Below the pieces are notes generated by a model. It was not told where the DNA came from, ran no database searches, and worked only from the letters and a program-made list of their open reading frames with translations. The translations under genes were made by a program, and so were the position numbers. Positions 12,505 through 23,645 of a stretch of 64,000 nucleotides of DNA are shown here, piece after piece. The stretch's first letter is position 1. Every line of letters starts with the position of its first letter. Location: positions 12,577,204-12,641,203 of the forward strand of contig NC_061817.1 in the NCBI RefSeq assembly GCF_021462225.1, given 5' to 3'. This DNA comes from Girardinichthys multiradiatus. Its lineage: Eukaryota > Chordata > Actinopteri > Cyprinodontiformes > Goodeidae.

Positions 12505-13594
12505 ACCTTTAGACAACAGGATAAGGAATAGTGAAAATAAAAATATGTTTACTGTGCTATTTTTTTCTAAAATACTTAAATCAAACTCCAGACTAATATT
12601 CCAGACTGCGTCGGAACCCTGCACAATATTACTTGAAATCAGTTTAAACAAAACAAGCCAATACATTTAGCTAAAGCTGCAGATTAGTGCTCAGAATTGT
12701 GAGATAGGTCATGAATTGTGGGTCAAAAAACAATAGATTCAGTTATTAGTGAAGAATGACATCCACCTAAATAAAGACATTTCCAACATGACAGGTGGTG
12801 ATGCGGAAGGATGTGAGGGTGAATCAGGGAACACGGGTTAGGAATCTCTGATTAATGCTTATTTTCCTAACGCAGCTGTGCGTGCTTTTGATGGAGCAAG
12901 TCATCATTACAGCGCTAAGTGACGGGCTGTCAGCACTCACCCGAAAACAGCCCTCTCCTAATATCCAGGACGTACAACAAAAACCTTCCAAATACCGTAG
13001 GCTAGGACTTGGACATGTGGGGAGCACATTGGTGTTGGAGTTCCTCCCTTGAGAAGAGGAGAACACAGCGAGGTTTAGATGTGGTGTGGGCTGGTTTGTA
13101 TCCCTTTAAAGGCGTGTCAGTTGTCTCCTCTGCTCCAGGGTTTTTTGAGAGAGGGGGGAAAATTCTTTCTGCTTCATCACTCCTCTTGATTGACATCCCA
13201 AAAGTCTGCACACAGCCATGAATGTATGCAAGCCATTTTCCTGCAATGGCACGCTCTGACACATTCCCACACACTCTTCCACTGTAGTGGTCTGTGATGG
13301 GATTCAGCTCCCTCTCCCACCCCCCACCAAAAAAACTCACCCTTCCTTGTATCTTTTCTTAGGATGGAGATGTGAGTGCACATCAAAGCCACCACAATCT
13401 GTCTGATTCTCTAAGGATTTGTCTCTCACACACTCTCCTCGCTTTAGCCATGCCTGTGCACAAACTTAAACACAATAATGTGAGAGCATGTAATGGAAAA
13501 GCCTTCAGCATGTTCTTTGATCAGGGACAACAAATTCTTCTCAAGAGAGAGACACAACTGATTTATTTTTTGACATTGATGTCCTCACATAAAC

Positions 13595-14010
13595 TGCAAA
13601 AGTATTCATACCGCTTGAAGGTTTTGACATTGTGTCAAGTTACTACCACAAACTTCAATGTACTTCATTAGGAAGTTATGTGATAGACCAACACAATGTG
13701 GAAGGACAATGATGCATGGTTTTCAAGTTGTTTTACAAATAGAAATCTTAAGTGTTGTGTGCATTTGTGTTCAGACCCCTACATTCTGATACTCCATAAT
13801 AAAATCCAGTGCAACCAATTTCCTTCAGAGCTTCCTTAATAAGTAAATAGAGTTAACATGTGTGTAGGGTAACGCAATCTCAGTATAAATCCAGCTATTC
13901 TGTTAAGACCTCAAACGTTTGGTAGGGATCAAACAGCATCATGATGACAGATGAAAACACCAGACAGGTCTGGGAGAAAGTTATGAAAGACGATGCTGTG
14001 GTCAGATATA
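13595..14010 (+). mobile_element. Tc1-like relic, 5' end
   Basis: The run GTATTCATACCGCTTGAAGG, GTGATAGACCAACACAATG, AGTATAAATCCAGCTATTCTG and CAGCATCATGATGACAGATG follows, in order, the 5' terminal repeat and transposase start region of the common fish Tc1 family. The element then breaks off into unrelated sequence. Confidence 0.75.
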
Positions 14011-14955
14011 TAGGTCAAAAATAGGTGGCCTGTATGCACCGCTCTCACCTTCAATCTCTCTGACCGGTCAACCAGCCCCTCATTCGGCACTTTAACTGAT
14101 ATCTGTGGCAAGTGCTCTCTGTCTTCTCCAGTTTCCATTTTCACACAGCTCCCCAGACTAACTCTCCGCTCCAAGCCAAGCAGCCTCCTCCGCAACGCTT
14201 TTGTCTGCTCCGTTCAGACTGTAGATGGAGCTCTCCCCCTCCATCCTGGACCCGGGAGAACAGACCCATTTGTCCCCCTCTGTTTGCAGGCTTGGGTGGG
14301 AGCGTCATGGACAGGACAGGGACTCTTTCAATTTTCAGTTGTGAACAATTTTGATATCATGTATCATGTACCCTCCTCTTCACAATTCTACGTCATCTTG
14401 TGTTGTTTTATCATCTAAAACTATGATGGCTGACAGGGCAAATATGCAGCAAATGGCTAAATGTGCTGCAAACATATAAATGATACAAACTCCAAAACAC
14501 AGAAACACCAAAAACAAATGCAACAGAAATATGCTGCAAAAGTAAAATGATGCAATCACAGAAAAAAGAGAAGCAAAAATCTCCAACTCACAAAAAAAAG
14601 CAAAGGAAAAATGATGTAAATAGAAAAAAACAACAGCAAGTTAAAAACAATCTGCAAACTCACCCACAAAACTAAAATGCATTTTACCAAAGTAAATATG
14701 CTGCTGTTTTATAGGATTGTAACATATTACGACCACTTGTTTGAAAAAGACATGAAGGCAAATGTACCTTTTCTTTCTGCTTTCTAAATTTCTTCTGGGC
14801 ATCCCGTTAATGTCTTTACTAAGGGTCTGGTCCGATATGACTTGGTGGTCAATTACCCTAGTGGTCTGGTGCAGCTTTTCTTTACTTGTGGCTGTTTTTA
14901 CTTGTTAAGCATTTTTCCTTTACATTTGTTTTAACGCTTGCCTTTGCACGGCACT
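14011..14955. other. Non-coding stretch, A-rich
   Basis: No gene seen. From about 14420 to 14700 the sequence is A-rich with recurring GCAAA/ATGCAAC words, looking like decayed simple sequence. Confidence 0.4.
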
Positions 14956-14960
14956 GCATC

Positions 14961-15098
14961 TTTAATTGATGCTGTTCTTTCTGCTGATCTGACACCAGCT
15001 TGGAGCAATATATCTTCCACCCGTCAGGATTTTCCCCATTAACAAATATTTAACTTTTGTCTTTTAAACATTCTTTTCTCAAATGAATTGTGTCACCA
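14961..15098 (+). repeat. Unclassified dispersed repeat, copy 1
   Basis: This block aligns by eye with 30608-30754. Shared words include TTCTTTCTGC/CCTTTCTGCC, CTTCCACCC, GATTTTCCC, TTTGTCTTTTAAA, CATTCTTT and ATTGTGTC/ATTGTGTG in the same order and spacing. I do not recognise the family. Tc1-like tail debris follows at about 15230-15410. Confidence 0.6.
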
Positions 15099-15229
15099 AT
15101 CAGTAACTCAGTATTAGTAATTGCACACTTCAGTAACGCATAGCTACAAATACTGGAAGGTACAACTTTAAGTATGTACCCCCAAAATACTTGCAGCTGT
15201 AGTTACAGCAAATGTTAGTTCTAAAATGT

Positions 15230-15410
15230 AAGCCACACCTTTCAGACTTTTTTCTGTAGAACAAGTCTAAAAAATGTGTATTACTTTCCTCCCACTTTAC
15301 AATTAGGAATCTGTCGCATGAAATCCAAATAAAATACATTAACGTTGGTATTTGTAATGTAACACAAGGTGGGAAAGAGGTATTAATAGTTTTGCATGCC
15401 GCTGTAAATA
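15230..15410 (+). mobile_element. Tc1-like 3' end relic
   Basis: AAGCCACACCTTTCAGACTTTT, AAATAAAATACATTAACG and AAAGAGGTATTAATAG resemble the 3' terminal part of the common fish Tc1 family. Heavily decayed. Confidence 0.5.
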
Positions 15411-16620
15411 GTTGTACCAGTTCTTTTGTGGCAGAGAACTAGCAACCAAACTAACTACATGTAAAGAGTTTTTGCTTTATCACATCATCTTAGTATTTGC
15501 AAACTGAGCCCACTGCCCTCTCGAAAGAAGTAAATTCATGCCGCTGCACATCTTGTTTTAGCCTTCATCCTGCAAGTCACGGTTACTGGATGTTTCCTCC
15601 GCCTTTCTGTAGGATGCATGTTTTCAAAGAGACCACAGAAAAAATCAGAGGCCTATCCCTGCGCAATACTGTCCTTTACTCCCATTTCAGATGGAGATTG
15701 AAAGGGGTGTCGACTCCAGGGGCGTCAGTGAGGGATCAACAGGGTCTGGTAGCACCCAGCATTCCTGTATTTCCAGTGCGTGGGAGCTGGACCTTGAGGT
15801 GTACCAAACACTGAACTCACTGCAACTTCCTCTGCCTCGCGATCTGCTGCCTGGTGGGCGCAGTCGTTGGAAAGTATTGCCTGCACCCCCAGTTTGCTCA
15901 AGGTTTTGTGTGAGGGGAGAGAGTGTTTTGGGTTTGGCGTCGCTTGAAAAGATACTACAATAACAGGCCCTTGAGCAGGAGTTATTATGTGCTTGGGTGA
16001 GAGTGGGAGCTCGTGTTGCAGGGACGGAGGTTGGATGCTTCCCAGCGTTGTTTTGGGTTTGTAGTCACAGCTTACTGTAAAGAGTTTCCTAAGTCGCTCC
16101 TATTTTGAAACTGCTTTGTGCACCGCAACTTAGAAGTGGTGTCACGGGTCAAGTCCACCAGCTCTCCTGGCAGAAGATGTGTCGACACTATGGATCTGTG
16201 AAAACAAGCGAGTAGCAGAAGATCAGTTCCAGGTTGACTGCACACAAGCCCACCGTATCTGTGCAAGATGTGGCTCCAATCTTCCTGCATATCTGTCTCC
16301 GCCTCTGGCCTGTATAGGCCTCTATTATAAGTTCCTTCAGCTTTCATGACACGCCGATCCCAATCAGAAGCTGCGTGACAGCATATGGACCTGAGTGACA
16401 TCTGATGTATATGGCAGCAGCGAGTCAATCTTCTCTTTGTGTCTCTCATTCATGTGGTGAGGGCAGGATTAAGACTTGATCCAACCAAGCAGAAGCGTAG
16501 GAGCAGGACCAGGGTCAAATCTGCCTTGAATTAAGCCCGTGTTGCAACAGAAATAATACAGTCACCTCCCCCAAAACCCTATAAAACTACTGAGGGTAGT
16601 GTGTCTGCATGTGTGTGTGC

Positions 16621-16655
<35 letters not shown>

Positions 16656-17220
16656 TTTGTGTCGAGGCTGAAACCAAACCACCGTCTGGTGTCTTTTACA
16701 GAGATGCAGGGTCTCTGCTGATGGTTCAAACATAGCTCAGGACCCCAGCTTCAAAAGGACCCCAATCATCGCACCCACTTACAGCCAACGGCGCATGTCA
16801 CTTAATGTGGACCACGCTATTCATCAATTATGGTGAGCTCAGGGGCCGTCCAGCACTCGCACCGCAGCTCCACAAGGAGAGAGTTGTCTCCTGCTCTGAC
16901 TGAAGCCCCCTCCCAGAGACCTCAAAGCCCATCTGTTGCATGAGGTGCGCTGTGAGGCTGTTAACTCCTCAGAGCTGTCACACTAATAGACCTCCAGCTC
17001 TCCCTGCTTCTTTCATGCTGCGTTATCTCACCGCAACTCAGAGAAGGCCTCCTTTTAAATGTAGCCTCCTGCAGAGAGCATTAAGCGGCACGATAGTACA
17101 CTTTATCCCCTCCTAATGTGATTGTCATCCCTTGTACACATCATGCAAATCTCTCTACTTTTTCCCTGCTATTGCTTTGAAGCATCTTTCCGCAGTGTCT
17201 TACAATAGTAGTCTTACCCT
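15411..17220. other. Non-coding stretch with a candidate conserved non-coding element
   Basis: A minus-strand ORF of 125 codons at 16072-16449 resembles nothing I know. A GT microsatellite lies at 16612-16662. From about 16750 to 17130 the sequence is non-repetitive and balanced in composition, with homeodomain-like ATTA/TAAT words (for example TCATCAATTATGG) and an octamer-like ATGCAAAT. That would fit an enhancer, but there is no direct proof. Confidence 0.35.
16612..16662. repeat. (GT)n microsatellite
   Basis: GT dinucleotides, with GC interruptions at the left and TTTG at the right. Confidence 0.9.
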
Positions 17221-17254
17221 TTTGAACTAATTTTGTCATGTTTCAAACACAAAC

Positions 17255-17480
17255 GTGGATGTATTTAATTGGGACTTTTTGAGATGCAACAACACAAAGT
17301 TGAGCCCATTTCTGAAATGGAGGGAAACCAGTACATTTCTAACAATAACATTGTGGTGGAAGCATCATGCTGTGGGGAGTTCATGGGCAGCTTTATTTGC
17401 ATGCTTCTACATAGTATTAATTGAGGGAGGGGCTGGATACGCAGTTTTCAGATTTTTATTTGTAAAATATTTTTTGATTG
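17255..17480 (+). mobile_element. Tc1-like fragment
   Basis: ATTGTGGTGGAAGCATCATGC and TTTTCAGATTTTTATTTGTA are scrambled remains of the transposase region and 3' end of a fish Tc1 element. Confidence 0.55.
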
Positions 17481-17987
17481 AAAAAGATTATTAAAATCAG
17501 CCCGACCCATGTTAACCCCTGAATTAATGTTTAACCAGGTTACTGACCAAATTGAATTTGAATATTGAATCAAGAAATCACTTAAATATAACTTTCTGAC
17601 AAGATTACTCAGGCTAAAACATATCAGAAGCAACACATCATATCCCATTTCAAATAAATGTAGAAAACAGATGAGGATCTAAGTCAACATCTATCAGTAT
17701 GGAAAGGGTTACAAAGCCATTCCTAAGGCTTTCGGACTCCCGAGAACTACAATGAGAGCCATTAGCAACAAATGGAGAAAACATGGTGAACCTACCGGTA
17801 GTGAGCCTACCAAAATTACTCTAAGACCACATCAATAACTCATTTCATGACCTCATTAAGGTTTATTATCCAAGAATAAGAAAGAGACTGGATGAAAATG
17901 ACACCTATTGGAGCATAAAATACAACATATCAGAAAAAGAACATAATTCTGACAGTCTAATACAGTGGTGGTAATGTGATGATCTGG

Positions 17988-18702
17988 TGTTATGATTCTG
18001 GCCTGCTCAGTCTTCATGTCTTCATGTAATTGGCTAATCTGCTTCACCTGTCTGCTGCTGCACTGGAGTGCAATCAATCATGCCATGCACCTGTTTTTCT
18101 GCAGTTATATTCAGCCCTCAGACAGGCAGACAGTGCCAGATTTTCGAAAACCTACCAGTTAGTAGATGTCCAGCATTCCTTCCTGCCTGACCACGTTTTT
18201 GACCACTTTTTGCATCTTGGATTTCCCTGCCTTGCCTGACCCTCATTGGATGTCTCTCGCCTCTGGATCACGACCTTGTTTCTGCCTCTCGACCAAAGCC
18301 TCCTGCCTCACCCCTGGATTTGTCTGCCTGAGTCTGCCTCCCTGGTTTCACCCAGTTACTGCCCCCCCCTTGACTACCGAGTCTTGGGGGGCAATCCGAC
18401 TTCTGGCTGCGGCGTGTTCTGCACCGATCCTCCCGGTCTGGAGACTGCCAGGACCACACCCCGCAAAGGAGCCTATTCTGATTCCTCCGTCCTACACGGA
18501 CTCTGTTAAGGTGGATGGCTTCTTTGGAATCATATATATTTACTTAAGCTTTTTCAAGCCACTAACCTGCCTCTCCGTTCCCAGTGATCCCGGGTTCCCG
18601 GCTGGTGGAGTCCTGAGTATCTGTGCGCTGCTCCTGAATAAATCGTTTAACTTTTATTCTGTTTCTGACTGAAATTCTGGGTCCTCTGTCCTGAACCTTA
18701 CC
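17988..18702 (+). mobile_element. Solo LTR, probably Gypsy-type
   Basis: The block starts with TGTTATGATTCTGG, is flanked by the 5-mer TCTGG on both sides (17983-17987 and 18703-18707), and contains a polyadenylation signal in CTGAATAAATCG near its 3' end. A 5-bp duplication, a TG start and an internal AATAAA fit a long terminal repeat. No gag or pol sequence adjoins it, so it is a solo LTR left by recombination. The 168-codon ORF inside is very Pro/Leu/Ser-rich and shows no domain; I regard it as non-coding. Confidence 0.65.
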
Positions 18703-19244
18703 TCTGGGGCTGCCTTGCTCCTTTAGGACCGGGATACAATTGCAGTAACTGATGGAACCATTAATTCTGCTCTCTATCAAAAATCCTAATGGAGAATGTT
18801 CAACCATGAATTTTAATTCAAGCGACTTTGGTTATACAGAAGGATAATGTTAATGAGGATAACCAGCAAGTCTACCTCTGATTGGAGGGCCTAAGCAAAG
18901 TATGGACTTAAATCTGATTAAGATGCTGTGGCATTACCTTAAACATACCCAAAAACCTTCCACTGCAGCTGAATGGAAACAATTTTGCAAAGATGAGTGG
19001 GCCCAGGTTCCTCCATAGTGATGTAAAAGACTCATTGCCAGTTATTACAAATGCTCAAAGGCAGTTATTTCTGCCAAGCATGGCCGAACCAATTATTAGG
19101 TTTAGTGAGCAATTATTTTTTCACATCGGGCCAGGTTGCTTTAGATAGCTTTGACCTTTAATAAATGATATAATAATTAAAACCTCTGGTTATCCAAGTC
19201 TGATATTAAAAAGTGAGACAAATAAAAAAGCCCACGAATCCTTC

Positions 19245-20081
19245 ATGAGGACTAGTAGATCGAGGCACGTGACGTCGCCCAGTACGGCGGAGCTGGGGTC
19301 CCACCCTGGAGCCAGGCCTGGGGTCAGGACTCGCCGGAGAGCGCCTGGTGGCTGGGTTGCTCCTCGCGGGACCCGGCCGGGCCAAGCCCAAACAAGAGAT
19401 GCGAGGCCATCCCCCATTGGGCCCACCACCTGCAGGGGGAACCGTGAGGGATCGGTGCAAAGAGGATTGGGCGGCAGACGGAGGTGGAGACCTCAGCGGC
19501 CCGATCCCCGGATGCTTAGGCTGGCTCTAGGGACGTGGAATGTCACCTTGCTGGTGGGGAAGGAGCCTGAGCTCCAGAGCCTGGGTTCCTGGCGGGCTGG
19601 GATGAGTTTGCTTGTTGCCCCCCTGCTCAGCCGTCTCGTGTTGGGGTTTACCCCAGTGGATGAGAAGGTCGCATCCCTGCACCTTCGGGTTGGGGACAGG
19701 TCTCTGACTGTTGTTTCGGTCTACGGGCCGAGTGATAGTGCGGAGTACCCGGCCTTCTTGGCATCCCTGTCGGGGGCGCTGGATAGTGCCCCTCCCGGGG
19801 ACTCCATTATTCTGCTGGGGGACTTCCACGCCCACGTGGGAAACGACATTGACACCTGTAGAGGCGTGATTGGGAGGAATGGCCTCCCTGATCTGAATCT
19901 GAGTGGTGCTTTATTATTGGACTTCTGTGCTAGTCACGGATTGTCCATAATGAACACCATGTTCAAACATAAGGGTGTCCATCAGTGCACTTGGCACCAG
20001 GACACCCTAGGCAGGAGGTCAATGATCGACTTGTTGTCATATCATCAGACCTTCGGCCACATGTTTTGGACACTCGGGTGA
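19245..20081 (+). pseudogene. LINE endonuclease domain (AP-endonuclease type), broken
   Basis: The frame holds the LGTWNVT motif near 19530 and later [10 protein letters not shown], where the family normally has GDFNAHVG, and the C-terminal SMID motif. Between [13 protein letters not shown] and the next conserved block ([15 protein letters not shown]) the sequence jumps. The segment that normally carries the catalytic Glu is missing, so an internal deletion of roughly 100-150 bp is likely. The frame is then lost at about 20030, where SMID is followed by LLSYHQ instead of the continuation seen in the next frame ([14 protein letters not shown]). Confidence 0.75.
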
Positions 20082-21436
20082 AGAGAGGGGCTGAGCTGTC
20101 CACTGATAACCACCTGGTGGTGAATTGGATCCGCTGGAGGAGGAGAAAGCAGGACAGACTTGGCAGGCCCAAGCGCATAGTGAGGGTCTGCTGGGAACAT
20201 CTGGCAGAGCCCTCGGCCAGGGATGTATTCAACTCCCACCTCCAGGAGAGCTTTGACCAGATTCCGGGGGATGTTGGATACATAGAGTCCGAGTGGACCA
20301 TGTTCTCCGCATCTATTGTTGATGCTGCTGCCTGTAGCTGCAGCCGTAAGGTCTGCGGTGCCTGTCGCGGCGGCAATCCCAGAACCCGGTGGTGGACACC
20401 AGCAGTAAGGGACGCTGTCAAGCTGAAGAAGGAGTTCTATCGGCTGTGGTTGGCTTGCGGGACTCCTGAGGCGGCTCACGGGTACTGTGAGGCAAAGCGT
20501 GCTGCGGCCCGGGCTGTGGCAGAGGCAAAAACTTGGGCCTGGGAGGAGTTTGGTGAGGCCATGGAGAAGGACTATCGGTTGGCCTCAAAGCGATTCTGGC
20601 AAACCGTCCGGCGCCTCAGGAGGGGGAAGCAGTGCTTCGCCAACACTGTTTACAGTAGGGGTGGGATGTTGCTGACCTCGACTGAGGACATTATTGGGCG
20701 GTGGAAGGAGTACTTCGAGGATCTCCTCAATCCTGTCATCACGCATTCCCTGGTGGAAACAGAGGCTGGGGACTCAGGGTTGGACTCTTTCATCACCCAG
20801 GCTGAAGTCACCGAGGTGGTTAAAAAGCTCCGCGGTGGTAGGGCTTCGGGGGTGGATGAGATCCGCCCTGAGTACCTCAAATCTGTGGATGTTGTGGGGA
20901 TGTCATGGCTGACACGCCTCTTCAACATTGCGTGGCAGTTGGGGACAGTGCCTCTGGACTGGCAGACAGGGGTGGTGGTCCCCCTTCATCAGAAGGATGA
21001 CTGGAGGGTGTGTTCCAACTACAGGGGGATCACACTCCTCAGCCTCCCTGGTAAGGCCTACGCCAGGATATTGGAGAGGAGCGTCCAGCCGATAGTTAAA
21101 CCTCGGCTTCAGGAGGAGCAATGTGGTTTTCGTCCCGGCCGTGGAACACTGGACCAGCTCTATACCCTCTACAGGGTGCTCGAGGGTTCATGGGAGTTTG
21201 CCCAACCGGTTCACATGTGTTTTGTGGCCCTGGAGAAAGCATTCGACTGTGTCCCTCATGGTGCCCTGCGGGGGGTGCTCCAGGAGTATGGAATTGGGGG
21301 CCCTTTATTAGGGGCCATCTGGTCCCTGTACAAGCGGAGCAGGAGTTTGGTCCGCATTGCCGGCATTAAGTCGGACCTGTTCCCAGTGCATGTTGGACTC
21401 TGGCCTGTTCATAACTTTTATGGACAGGATTTCTAG
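19985..21436 (+). pseudogene. LINE reverse transcriptase, N-terminal and central part, broken
   Basis: This frame continues the protein from about 20035. Recognisable blocks are GGNPRTRWWTP, KRFWQTVRRLRRGK, the YRGITLLSLPGK block, EEQCGFRPGRGTLDQ and a catalytic-region AxEKAFDCVPH in which the usual first Asp is Ala-Leu (VALEKAFD). It then runs into LWPVHNFYGQDF, where related elements have the RQGCPLSP block. A deletion of about 25-30 bp removed that block and shifted the frame. Confidence 0.8.
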
Positions 21437-22283
21437 ATGCAGCCAAGGGCCGGAGGGGGTCTGGTTTGGGGACCAGTGGATTTCATCTCTTCTTTTTGCA
21501 GATGACGTGGTCCTGCTGGCCCCCTCTAGCCAAGACCTACAGCATGCGCTGGGGCGGTTCCCAACCGAGTGTTAAATGGCTGGGATGAAGATCAGCTCCT
21601 CCAAGTCAGAGGCCATGGTTCTCGACCGGAAAAGGGTGGCTTGTCCTCTTCAGGTTGGAGGGGAGTTCCTGCCTCAAGTGGAGGAGTTCAAGTATCTCGG
21701 GGTCTTGTTCACGAGTGAAGGAATAATGGAGCGAGAGACCGACAGACGGATCGGTGTGGCTGCCGCAGTAATGGGGGCGCTGTGCCGGTCCTTTGTGGTG
21801 AAGAGAGAGCTGAGCCGAAAAGCGAAGCTCTCTATTTACCGGTCGGTCTACGTTCCTACCCTCACCTATGGCCATGAACTTTGGGTCATGACCGAGAGAA
21901 CGAGATCCCAGATACAAACGGCTGAAATGAGCTTCCTCTGTAGGGTGGCCGGGCACTCCATTAGAGATAGGGTGAGGAGCTCGGCCATCCGGGAGGGGCT
22001 CGGAGTAGAGCCGCTGCTCCTCCACATCGAGAGGAGCCAGTTGAGGTGGCTTGGGCATCTATACCGGATGCCTCCTGGACGCCTTCCTCGGGAGGTGTTC
22101 CTGGCATGTCCCACCGGTAGGAGGCCCAGGGGACGGCCCAGGACACACTGGAGGGACTATGTCTCTCGGCTGGCCTGGGAATGCCTTGGGCTCCCCCCGG
22201 AGGAGCTGGAGGAGGTGTCTGGGAAAAGGGACGTCTGGGTGTCTCTGCTGAGTCTGCTGCCGCGGCGACCCGGTCCCAAATAA
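21400..22283 (+). pseudogene. LINE reverse transcriptase, C-terminal part, broken
   Basis: After the frameshift the protein continues with ITFMDRISRCSQG and the polymerase motif LLFADDVVLLAP (FADD box intact). A premature TAA at 21573-21575 follows; the frame then reads on with MKISSSKSEAMVL and KYLGVLFTSEG to the C-terminal WLGHLYRMPPGRLPRE and GRRPRGRPRTHWRDYV, stopping at 22283. With the changes upstream this copy cannot make active protein. Confidence 0.8.
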
Positions 22284-22335
22284 GCGTAAGACGACGAGAC
22301 GATTGTAAGGGGACAAATACTTTTTCACAGCACTG

Positions 22336-23190
22336 AATACTTTAGTGATCTAATCCTTCTCCCACTTGTTTATCAGCGTTTGGATTCATTTAGGCTTCAT
22401 CCGATTCTGATATGTTGCTGTGATGCATTACTGAAGCCCAAGTATCTAAGTGTCAGAATGTACGCTATGGCTGTTCAAGGGAAGATAAATGACAAAGATA
22501 TGGCAGCCATACTTAGATGTTTTTTTCTTTTAAAGAGGCAGATGACAGTGGGATGCACAAACATAAACCAGGCTACTCAACATCATCCAAGTCTGTTCTT
22601 TCTCCTCAGCCAGCTCCACTGCAGCCTCCGTCACATTTTTACCAGCCGTAGGCGCAAGTCATGGAGGGTGGTGGTCAGCGCTTGAGTCAAGCCTCTCTCA
22701 TCCCTTAAAGCTCTTCAGCTGCAGTTACATAAGACCCTGTGTTTATGAGTATATCCATGGGAGCTCCAACCTCAGCACCTGTGTCTGATTTCATATCTAA
22801 ATTTGTCTCTTTCCTGTTTATGTTTACGCTTTGCCCTAGTCAGTGGAGACAAGTCCCTGATCCCCATTTGAGTCAGTTAAGATTTAGTCATCCGCCAATA
22901 CAAGTCCCAGCCTGATACTTCAAAAAAATCTATTTACATACTGAGTGAGCTTGAGAAGTCAGTAATTAACTAACTTAACAAGTCCAGTACAGACATAGAC
23001 TGAAAGGTCAATCAGTTAGAAAGAAGCCATTACTCCAAAGGAAAAAGAGAAAGATTACAATTTATAAATGGAGACAGGGACAAATAACTTGATTTTTGCA
23101 GACATTTCTTGGGGTTTGTTTAAACTCAAGCTGTAGTGTTTGGCCATAATGACCATTATTGCATTTGGAGGAGGAAGAAGAGGGAATCTT
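22336..23190. other. Non-coding stretch, nothing recognised
   Basis: Contains a 101-codon ORF at 22380-22685 with no recognisable domain and no splice context; I do not call it a gene. Confidence 0.4.
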
Positions 23191-23194
23191 GAAA

Positions 23195-23645
23195 GCTTCA
23201 GAACACCATCCTAACTGTGAAGTACGGTGGAGGGAGCATCATGGTTTTACTGTTTTGCTGCAAGAAGGACTAGTGCACTTCACAAAGTAGATGTCATCAT
23301 GAGGAAGGCAGCTTTATGTGGAAATACTAAAGCTACATTTCTAGACATCAGCCAAGAAGTTGGGGCAAAAAAGAGTTTTCTGCGTAGACACTGGCTCTAA
23401 ACATACACCAAAATTAGCTACAAAGTAGCTTAAGGACAACAAGGTCAATGTTTTGGACTGGTCATCACAAAGTTCCACATATATTGGTGGGACTATTTTG
23501 AGAAGCAGGTGGAAGTACAAAACACCTAATCCTTACAGTTTCAGACAATTCTATCAAACCACTGAGAAAAATGTATGCCAACATCTGAATGAGAAGAAAG
23601 TCAAAACAAAAATGCAGGTTAGAGTTTTTAATAAACTCCCACCTT
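23195..23645 (+). mobile_element. Tc1-like relic of a second subfamily
   Basis: GAACACCATCCTAACTGTGAAG, GGGAGCATCATGG, AGACATCAGCCAAGAAGTT and CTTAAGGACAACAAGGTCAA match the catalytic half of a Sleeping Beauty/Tdr-like Tc1 transposase gene. It differs from the family that dominates elsewhere here and is heavily mutated. Confidence 0.65.

Larger units (their letters stand above)
10641..13590. other. Non-coding stretch with three microsatellites
   Basis: Besides the GT, CA and GGAT microsatellites listed separately, I see no gene. Parts at about 10960-11170, 11930-12070 and 12870-12970 are non-repetitive and moderately GC-rich; conserved non-coding function is possible but not shown. Confidence 0.35.
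19233..22304 (+). mobile_element. RTE/Rex3-like non-LTR retrotransposon (LINE), damaged
   Basis: GC-rich compared with its surroundings, the element encodes an APE-type endonuclease followed by a reverse transcriptase and a C-terminal Arg-rich segment (GRRPRGRPRTHW), the order found in RTE-clade fish LINEs. It ends with CGGTCCCAAATAAGCGTAAG and a degenerate ACGACGAGACGA tail where Rex3-like copies carry GATG-type repeats. The clade call rests on layout and recalled resemblance, not on an alignment. It lies inside the last 100 bp of a Tc1 relic. Confidence 0.75.
17660..22335 (+). mobile_element. Composite: Tc1-like relic invaded by a solo LTR and a LINE
   Basis: Tc1-type sequence runs in order from 17690 (TACAAAGCCATTCCTAAGGC) to 17987, resumes at 18703 (TCTGGGGCTGCCTTGCTCC), continues to about 19230 (GATGCTGTGGCATTACC, AAAGATGAGTGGGCCCAGG) and ends at 22303-22335 with GGGGACAAATACTTTTTCAC. 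The two gaps are exactly a 715 bp LTR and a roughly 3 kb LINE. The order of insertion is therefore Tc1 first, then the two retroelements. Confidence 0.75.

Noticed and set aside
16072..16449. 125-codon minus-strand ORF
   Set aside because: No family resemblance, no splice partners, atypical composition; probably chance.
18166..18672. 168-codon plus-strand ORF rich in Pro, Leu and Ser
   Set aside because: It lies inside the solo LTR and has no recognisable domain.
20045..20479. Minus-strand ORFs opposite the LINE (for example 144-152 codons)
   Set aside because: Shadow frames of the GC-rich LINE coding strand.
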